From positions 1,116,001 through 1,180,000 of the forward strand of contig WBVU01000017.1 in the NCBI GenBank assembly GCA_009192285.1: a DNA stretch of 64,000 nucleotides. The letters run 5' to 3'. The notes under the pieces were generated by a model. That model was not told where the DNA came from. It searched no databases and worked only from the letters and a program-made list of their open reading frames with translations. The stretch's first letter is position 1. Every line of letters begins with the position of its first letter. The stretch comes from Morchella semilibera (Eukaryota; Ascomycota; Pezizomycetes; Pezizales; Morchellaceae). The translations under genes and the position numbers were made by a program. Positions 57,531 to 64,000 of the stretch are shown piece after piece.

Positions 57531-60500
57531 ATGGATCTATCCTCAAATATAGGACATAAATCAGGCCATCAGCGCGGAGAAGGTTCTATTCAACGCCCTT
57601 CTGCTTCACTAATCGGTCCGCCTAACTCTTTACTCACTACAGCAGAGCTGGAGGTGCGGGGTACTGCTGTCAAGTAAGTCTAACCTACCTCCGCTCTATT
57701 TCTCGCCCTATCTAACATGAAAGGTTTATTAGTGGGGAAGAGCATCATTATATAGGAAATTCCGTGGCTACAGTCCCCTCCGGCCACGGGGGAGGGACGG
57801 CGGCCAGTACTGATATAGATATTGGGTACGGCTATGGAAACATGATATGAAATACAAGGGGACTAACATTATTTCATAGTACTATGTCTTCAGCTCTGTG
57901 GAGCCAGGCCGTAGGTAAGCTAGGAGCGGAAGACCTAGAGACTATTTCTGGGCCGAGGGACAATATTGATCTAGTCAAATGTTTCATTGGGGAGGTGAAG
58001 GAGAAACAGAAGCAATGCGATAAAAAGAGGTGGTTTTATACTAACAATAAAGGGGAAAATGTATTTATACTTGATATGCTTTTAACACAGCTCAACAAAT
58101 ATGCGAAGATAGGTGATCTTGCTATTCAGCACAATCCTGCTATTGTATCACTGGCGTGGTCAGGTTTCAGATTGCTTTTGCAGGTGTGTTGCGACAAAAT
58201 CTCAAGGCTTAGGCCCCCCAAAGATTCACCAACTTACTCAAATCTTTAGGTTGCGACGGACTACACGGATGATATGCAGGCGTCTTCGGAAAGCTTGGAG
58301 TACCTACTACACATATTGTTCTGCTGCGACTTTTATGAAAAAATGTACTGTAAAACGGATCTTCCTACAGTCCAAGCTCTTAGCACGTCTCTTGTGGAAC
58401 TATATGCTTCTGTCCTGAGATATCTTTGCTGCGTCAAAAGATTCCTCAGCAAGAGAACGGCAGGTTTGTTATCGACTGAGCTATTTTTGAAATAGGAGTC
58501 ATACTGAAGCAAATCTTTTACTCAGGCCGTGTGCGTAAGAGCTCTGTCTCGAAGTTGAGGATACCGCTGGAGAATATTAAGGAGAAGGAAAGTATAGTAT
58601 TATCATACGTCGACATAGCAGAGAAAGAAGGTTTGTGTAAATGTCTTTCCTTCAAGCTGGTATGAATCTAGATTAAAACTTTTCATGATATTTAGCATCG
58701 GCAACAGAACGAACTGGTACGGATTTCTACACTCTTAAGCTATTCACTCGATGGGTTTTCTAACAAGTTGAATATTGGATAGAACGTAAGGAAGAAAGGG
58801 AGATGTTGAGAAAGCAACTAGAAGAAATAAAAAAACCCCTTGATAATATTGGAGACGTAGTAGAAAAGGTATATGAGGCAATAGAAGGCAAGTGACCAAC
58901 GTATATTACCTCATCCGATATACATGTTGTACTAACGTACATCACAACAGAAGAGAGAAAATTAAAGATTTTGAGCTGGTTATCGGACATCAAGTTTATT
59001 GATCATCACTATTTTGCGAAGGAACGCCGCCAGGCGGGTACTGGGCAATGGTTGAAGGAAAATGAGGCTTTTAATCAGTGGAGGAATTCCAAATCATCTT
59101 CTCTCCTTTGGCTACGCGGAGACGGTGTGTTTAGCTTTTTCTCCTTCTCCTTTCTCCCCTTTTCCCTCCATTACTCATGGTCTTTCGTTGCTAAAACGCA
59201 GTAATCTACCTCTTAGCGGGATATGGAAAAACTACTTTAGTGTAAGTATAACCCTCGAGGTTCTTGCACGCAAGACTTTAATTAACTCTTCACACGTGTA
59301 GCTCCTTCGTTATCGACGAATTGCAAGCTGAAGCCGAAGCCAACGAAATCGTTTTAGCATACTTTTATTGTAATTACAAGGAAGATAACCGAAGGAGGCC
59401 AGGTGCGGTTTTAAGCACTCTCGTCAAACAGTTTTGTCTCAAAAGCTGCGGAAACTCGAATCTTGTCCCAATGCTTGTCTCATTACTATATGATGAACGC
59501 GAACGTCAAGGTCACTCGTCCGGTCAGCTGCGGTGTCAGGAAAGCACCGACCTTATTATAGAGCTATCAAAAGTGTACCATCAGGTTACTATTATAGTCG
59601 ATGCTCTGGACGAATGCCATCAAAATACACGGAGCGAGTTGTTCTTATCCCTCGAGTCAATAGTAAGATTGGGAAGCAATGTGAAGGTGTTTTTGGCAAG
59701 CCGATTTGAACAAGACATAGCGCGTATGTTTGATCGCAAGGGCTATAAACATCATTACATTCAGGCATCGGACAATGCTAAGGATATCAATAATTATATC
59801 AACCTACAACTCGATAACCGTTGCGACCCACAAAAGTGCGGGACCGAGGAGCTCCTGCTTGGCGGCGAGGTTGATGATGAGCTAAAGGAGGAGATTAGCC
59901 GGACACTTAAAGAAAAGGCTAATGGAATGTATGTATCTTTCCGAGTCGCCCTAATTCATTTGAATACTTCACTGGACTCACACGATAAATGCCAGGTTCA
60001 TGTGGGTGAATCTACAGATATTGTCTTTGTGCGAGGAGCCAACTGCCGGTTGTGTCCGAGAAGCACTTAGAAAGCTACCAAAGGATTTAAAAGAAACGTA
60101 TGACCGGATCATAGAGCGCACCAAGGCGAGACAAAACTGCGGCTTTATTGCCAGGTCGGTGCTGAATTGGCTGCTCTACGCCCAGGAGCCGTGCTCGCTT
60201 CAAACAGTTCTTCAAGCTCTTGCTGTGGGTCCCGGAGAAAATAAGTTTGACCGAGATTTTCTTAAGTTAAATCTGTCTCTAGTACTTGATTATTGTAAAA
60301 ACCTGGTTGTTGATGATAAAAACACTCACAACCTCCGGTTCGCTCACTTTTCGGTGCAGGAGTACCTATACATGAATCAGGAACTTGGGGGTCAGTCTAT
60401 GAACCATACTGCCATGGCGGAGATCTGCCTAAAAGTACTTCTACATCATCACCCAGCGTCAGAATCTGGTCAGGCCATAGGAAATCTCAAGGAATACGCA

Positions 60501-62063
60501 ATCAAGCATTGGGCGACGCACTTGCGACTATCAGGATCTCCCCCCCAGTCAGGCCTTTTGTATGAAAAGTGTATAGAGTTCTTAAAGCCATCTACGGCTT
60601 ATAAGGAATGGGTTTCTACGGTGCAGGAGAGGGGCGCTCCTTTTAGGGCTTCTGGCCCTGGTTTCGTTTCTCCATTTTGGGTAGCGTGTTATTATAGACT
60701 TTACGATTTTTTGAGTGTTGAGACGCGCAGCAAGGGGGTTTTGAATGAGCCCAATCTAGATGGATGGACACCACTGTTATGGGCGGCTGAGAAAGGTCAC
60801 GACAAGGTGGTTGAACTACTTTTGCAGGACAGCCGCACGGGTGTTAATTTATCGACGACATACGGGGATAAACGGACGCCGCTCTCAATGGCAGCGGAGA
60901 AGGGCCACGACAAGGTGGTAGAACTACTTTTGCAGGATAGCCGCACAGATGTCAACAAAACAAATACGGACTGGACACTACTCTCATGGGCGGCGGAAAT
61001 TTACAGAGCGCTGGGCTCATTTACGGCGGGGATGGGCCAAGACAATATGGTTGACCACGAGAGCTTGCCGAGGCGCCATGGCGGCAATGACCGCCACCAG
61101 GAAGGCCGGACACCACTTTTCACTGCGGCAGCGAATGGTCACGACAAGGTAGTAAAAATACTACTGCAAAATAGCCGCACAGATGTCAACAAAGCGGACA
61201 AGAACAGCCAGACACCACTCTCATGTGCGGCGGAGAAGAACCGCTACAAGATTGCAGAACTGCTTCTGCAACATAGCCGCACAGATGTCAACATCGCGGG
61301 CAGGAACAAACGGACACCACTCTTATGGGCGCTAGTGAACGATAACGACAAGGTGGCGGAGCTACTTCTGCAGGATAGTCGCACAAATGTCAACATCGCG
61401 GACAAGGACAAATGGACACCACTTTTATGGGCAGCGAGAAAGGGCTCCGCCAAGATCGTAGAACTGCTTCTGCGGGATGGCCGCACAACAGATGTCAACA
61501 TCGCGGACGAGAACAAGTGGACACCACTCGTATGGGCGCTATTGAACGGTAATGACAAGGTGGTGGAGCTACTTCTGCAGGATAGTCGCACAAATGTCAA
61601 CATCGCGGGTAGGGACAAACGGACACCACTTTTATGGGCAGCGATAAGGGGCTCCGCCAAGATCGTAGAACTGCTTCTGCGGGATAGCCGCACAACAGAT
61701 GTCAACATTGTGGGCGAGGACAAGCGGACACCCCTCTCATGGGCAGCGGGGGGGGGCCATGACGAGGTGGTGGAACTGCTCCTGCGGGACAGCCGTGTAG
61801 ATGTCAACATAGCGGACAAGGACAGCCGGACGCCACTCTCATTCGCAGCGGGGAAAGGCCACAGCGGACTGGTGAAACTGCTGTTGCAGGATAACCGCGT
61901 AGATTTCAATCGGGCAGATGCTAATGGCCAGACACCACTCCTGTGGGCGGAGCAAGGAACTGGGTTGCGCCACAGAGATGTTGTGCAACTATTGATAGCA
62001 GCTAATAACACAATCCAACGTAACCCACCAGGGGGTCATCGAGCACCGGCCAGGGGAGCATAG
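57531..62063 (+). CDS. NLR-type STAND protein: candidate amyloid motif, helical domain, NACHT, ankyrin repeats (11 exons, 1295 aa)
   Basis: Model join(57531..57673,57724..57825,57880..58183,58250..58463,58526..58630,58696..58716,58783..58887,58951..59124,59217..59241,59302..59928,59996..62063); every junction keeps frame. Residues 1-82, from two small exons, are Gly/Ser-rich and include GTAVKFISGEEHHYIGNSV (44-62), resembling HET-s-related amyloid motifs. Residues about 90-290 are a helical domain of the DUF7708 kind found before fungal NACHT domains, then a coiled coil (REMLRKQLEEIKKPLDN). In NACHT, Walker A GDAGYGKTT is at about 388-396, Walker B IIVDALDEC at about 495-503, and a sensor-like KVFLASRFEQDI follows. 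From about 863 run 11-12 ankyrin repeats. Such proteins act in non-self recognition and regulated cell death. The intron after exon 7 is GC-AG, and a 25-nt exon encodes the P-loop. The effector partner is unknown. Confidence 0.85.
60750..61990 (+). repeat. Ankyrin-repeat array with 207-bp tandem duplication
   Basis: About 11-12 units of 33-34 codons share the core TPLLWAAxxGHDKVVELLLQ and DSRTDVNIAD. Two-unit blocks at about 61361-61567 and 61568-61774 are nearly identical at DNA level, with a period of exactly 207 bp (for example GCTACTTCTG at 61361 and 61568, CTGCTTCTGC at 61464 and 61671). One unit near 61000-61100 is broken. Confidence 0.85.
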
Positions 62064-62382
62064 TTCTACGCTGGACTATCTTACACTTTCCCAGTTATGG
62101 AGGGCCAATTTGAGGAACAAGAGCTCGAGGATGGGGGGTTAAATTTGGTAAATTTGTATTTTCGTTTGAGAGAAGTTAGAAATTATAGTGTACTAGGATC
62201 TAGTCGTGATTTTAGGGAGTCTATGCTTTTCTTTTCATTTCTTTATGTCGACATGTACATACTTATGTTTGGCAATGTACGGTTCATGATCAGCTTAGCG
62301 CGCTACATAGCAAGTTACTTTCATTTTCACGTCTAGCTAGCTTGATGCAAGTACAATACAGCGGTGGGTATGTACATGTAAC

Positions 62383-62461
62383 AGTGATGGAACACAGCGA
62401 CACCTGTTTTGGCGGAACGCCACCAAAATTTGGCTTTTGTGCCTCAGGGCGTCCCATCACT
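62383..62461. repeat. 79-bp imperfect inverted repeat
   Basis: AGTGATGG at 62383-62390 pairs with CCATCACT at 62454-62461, and the next bases (AAC/GAC) are nearly matched. An inner TGGCGGAACGCCA-type hairpin lies within. The ends resemble hAT-type MITE termini, but no target-site duplication is visible. Confidence 0.35.
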
Positions 62462-63644
62462 TGCTTATGTTATTACCTATCGCTGTACTTACATGTAACG
62501 CTGTTACATGTATTACTACATGTATCTAGGAAGTGACTCTCGATCAAGAATTCTGTCCCCACTCCGGCCTTAAGACGACCGCTAGACTAGACTCTGGGCA
62601 TGCACCCTTGCAGGTTAGCGCTATATGTAGGGAGTATCAAGTACATGTAAGTATGTACGCATACATAATATAGGTACAGTGTACCACTCAATTAAAGTAA
62701 CTACATGTAACCGTGCAACGGCAGTGGCATGACCTAGGCGGAATATAAATACATACCTGTACTCCTAGATAACAGCTATGACCAGGGCCGTCTATTTTTA
62801 TATACACGTGGATATTAATATCAAGATATATAGGTTCGGTGGCCTTTGAAGTACATATTACTCCAAGCTCCAGCTCCTACGTACCATGAGAGTCGGTGTT
62901 CGGGTCTCTGGCCCCAGCAATATATATATAATAGTACAAGTACTCACTTACTTATTAAGCACATACTTCATGTACCTACTACGTATATGTGTGTGAGGCG
63001 TAGGTACATCTACGTCTAATACCTTAAGTACATGTATTGTATTTAAATAAGTACTTACATGTATTGTATTTAATTCCATTACATGAACGTACATGTAGTA
63101 CTAGTGCGGACACTTCATCTTATCTTGACAACGCCAATCCAGGGTTACATAAGTGAGGAGCGAGTACGCACCGTCATGCATGAGTGAGTGCTTGATCTCC
63201 AGGTGGGTCAGAACTACATGTATCTATCTAGACCACCTTCATATCCCCGTTCAGGAGCCCTCACAGCTGTTCAGCCGGTTCACAGGCTGAATATCTACAA
63301 GGAAGGTATGACTCGCCTAGCAGACCTTTTCGAAAACGATTCCTTGGCGCCCGCCGGGCATAGCGGGTGGTACGATCATGAATTATCACTCGGTCACGGT
63401 GACACTAGGCTTCAATATCCTCTAATGTTCTAGTATTACACGTCCTATGGATATAGGGGTGATATTTTGTTGTCTTAAGCGGAGGGAATGAGAGCTCATG
63501 ATACTCTTGCCTCGATCGTTCACCAATACTAGCTACAGCATATTATTTTTCGGATACACCGCTCTTGCCAGTATGAGAGGAAGAGCCTGCCTCAAATCAT
63601 GTGATAGTATAGTCATCTCGTTTATTGCTATGTCCAATAACTAA

Positions 63645-63763
63645 GGACCCGTTTAGCAACAGGCCAAAACGGAGTTTCCACCCTTGCTAACCCCGTTTCA
63701 ACGACCTTTTTGTTAGGCCTTGATCCTTGGAAACACCGTTTTGTCTGGTTGCCAAACGGGCCC
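63645..63763. mobile_element. Tourist-like (PIF/Harbinger) MITE with TAA duplication
   Basis: The left end reads GGACCCGTTTAGCAAC, then AGGCCAAAACGGAGTTTCC. The right end on the minus strand reads GGGCCCGTTTGGCAACCAGA, then CAAAACGGTGTTTCC. The arms are about 35 bp. Direct TAA lies on both sides (63642-63644 and 63764-63766). GGnCC(C/T)GTTTG ends and a TWA duplication are the hallmarks of PIF/Harbinger non-autonomous elements. It is 119 bp with no ORF. Confidence 0.8.
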
Positions 63764-64000
63764 TAAGACAAGATGGTTAATTCGGAGGGCTAGACGCGGT
63801 ACATCTCTGCCTCACCCCCCCCCCGTATTCTCTTCCCCTCTCTGGATAACTACCGACCGCATATGCATGAGTCAGGTAGCTACGTAGGGTATATGTAGAG
63901 TACTATTTCAATACGCAAAAGTAAGTAGTCGCTGGTAACGGGCCTGTCCTGAGTAACATGGGTCTGTGGTGCACAATATATTTGGGGGTGGGTGGTCAGA

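Larger units (their letters stand above)
62064..64000. other. AT-rich distal region dense in TACATGTA
   Basis: No supportable gene to the window end. Ten exact TACATGTA octamers lie between 62373 and 63222. A hairpin-capable inverted repeat (AGTGATGG.. / ..CCATCACT) lies at 62383-62461, a Tourist-like MITE at 63645-63763 and a 10-C run near 63815-63824. Confidence 0.55.

Noticed and set aside
61244-62011. 255-aa minus-strand Ser-rich repeat ORF
   Set aside because: Antisense of the ankyrin array; its repeats simply mirror the sense repeats.

Overview
This is nuclear DNA of a filamentous ascomycete (Pezizomycotina). The support is short introns of about 48-92 nt with GT(R)AGT-like donors and CTAAC/TACTAAC branch points, a vacuolar membrane protease of the PFF1 type, a mitochondrial BIO2-type biotin synthase, a GPI-anchored secreted protein, a CVNH lectin, and a NACHT-ankyrin NLR. 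I cannot fix the class; the CVNH gene and the long degenerate intergenic stretches would fit Pezizomycetes such as truffles, but this is only a guess. Gene density is low: 15 gene models in 64 kb. No transposase or reverse transcriptase ORF is recognisable, although several small inverted-repeat elements are.

Layout. 1-9.7 kb: two hypothetical low-complexity proteins (2066-3013 minus; 3905-4816 plus) and long non-coding DNA. 9.8-12.6 kb: a secreted intradiol-dioxygenase-like protein (4 exons, plus) and a CVNH lectin with an unusual acidic repeat tail (3 exons, minus). 14.8-18.8 kb: a small hypothetical protein related to the 2066-3013 one, and an F-box-like hypothetical. 21.7-27.6 kb: an XRCC2-like RAD51 paralogue (2 exons, minus), biotin synthase (2 exons, plus) and a 459-aa basic/disordered protein. 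29.3-34.5 kb: a GPI-anchored Cys-containing surface protein (2 exons) and a four-TM MARVEL-like membrane protein (3 exons, minus). 34.6-42.2 kb: gene-free DNA with small inverted-repeat elements. 42.2-46.3 kb: a small secreted protein (3 exons) and a 594-aa repeat-containing disordered protein (minus). 46.4-51.6 kb: gene-free. 51.6-56.7 kb: a secreted GH43-like glycosidase (4 exons, plus) and the 9-exon PFF1-like vacuolar protease (minus), partly inside a GC-rich island. 57.5-62.1 kb: an 11-exon NLR (N-terminal candidate amyloid motif, helical domain, NACHT, ankyrin repeats). 62.1-64 kb: AT-rich DNA dense in the octamer TACATGTA, with a Tourist-like MITE.

The genes do not form an obvious pathway cluster. 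Recurrent themes are secretion and surface proteins (dioxygenase, GPI protein, small secreted protein, GH43), recognition and defence (CVNH lectin, NLR) and housekeeping (biotin synthase, XRCC2-like, PFF1). Exon boundaries given here were worked out by hand from splice signals, reading-frame continuity and family motifs; all multi-exon models keep a continuous frame from ATG to stop.
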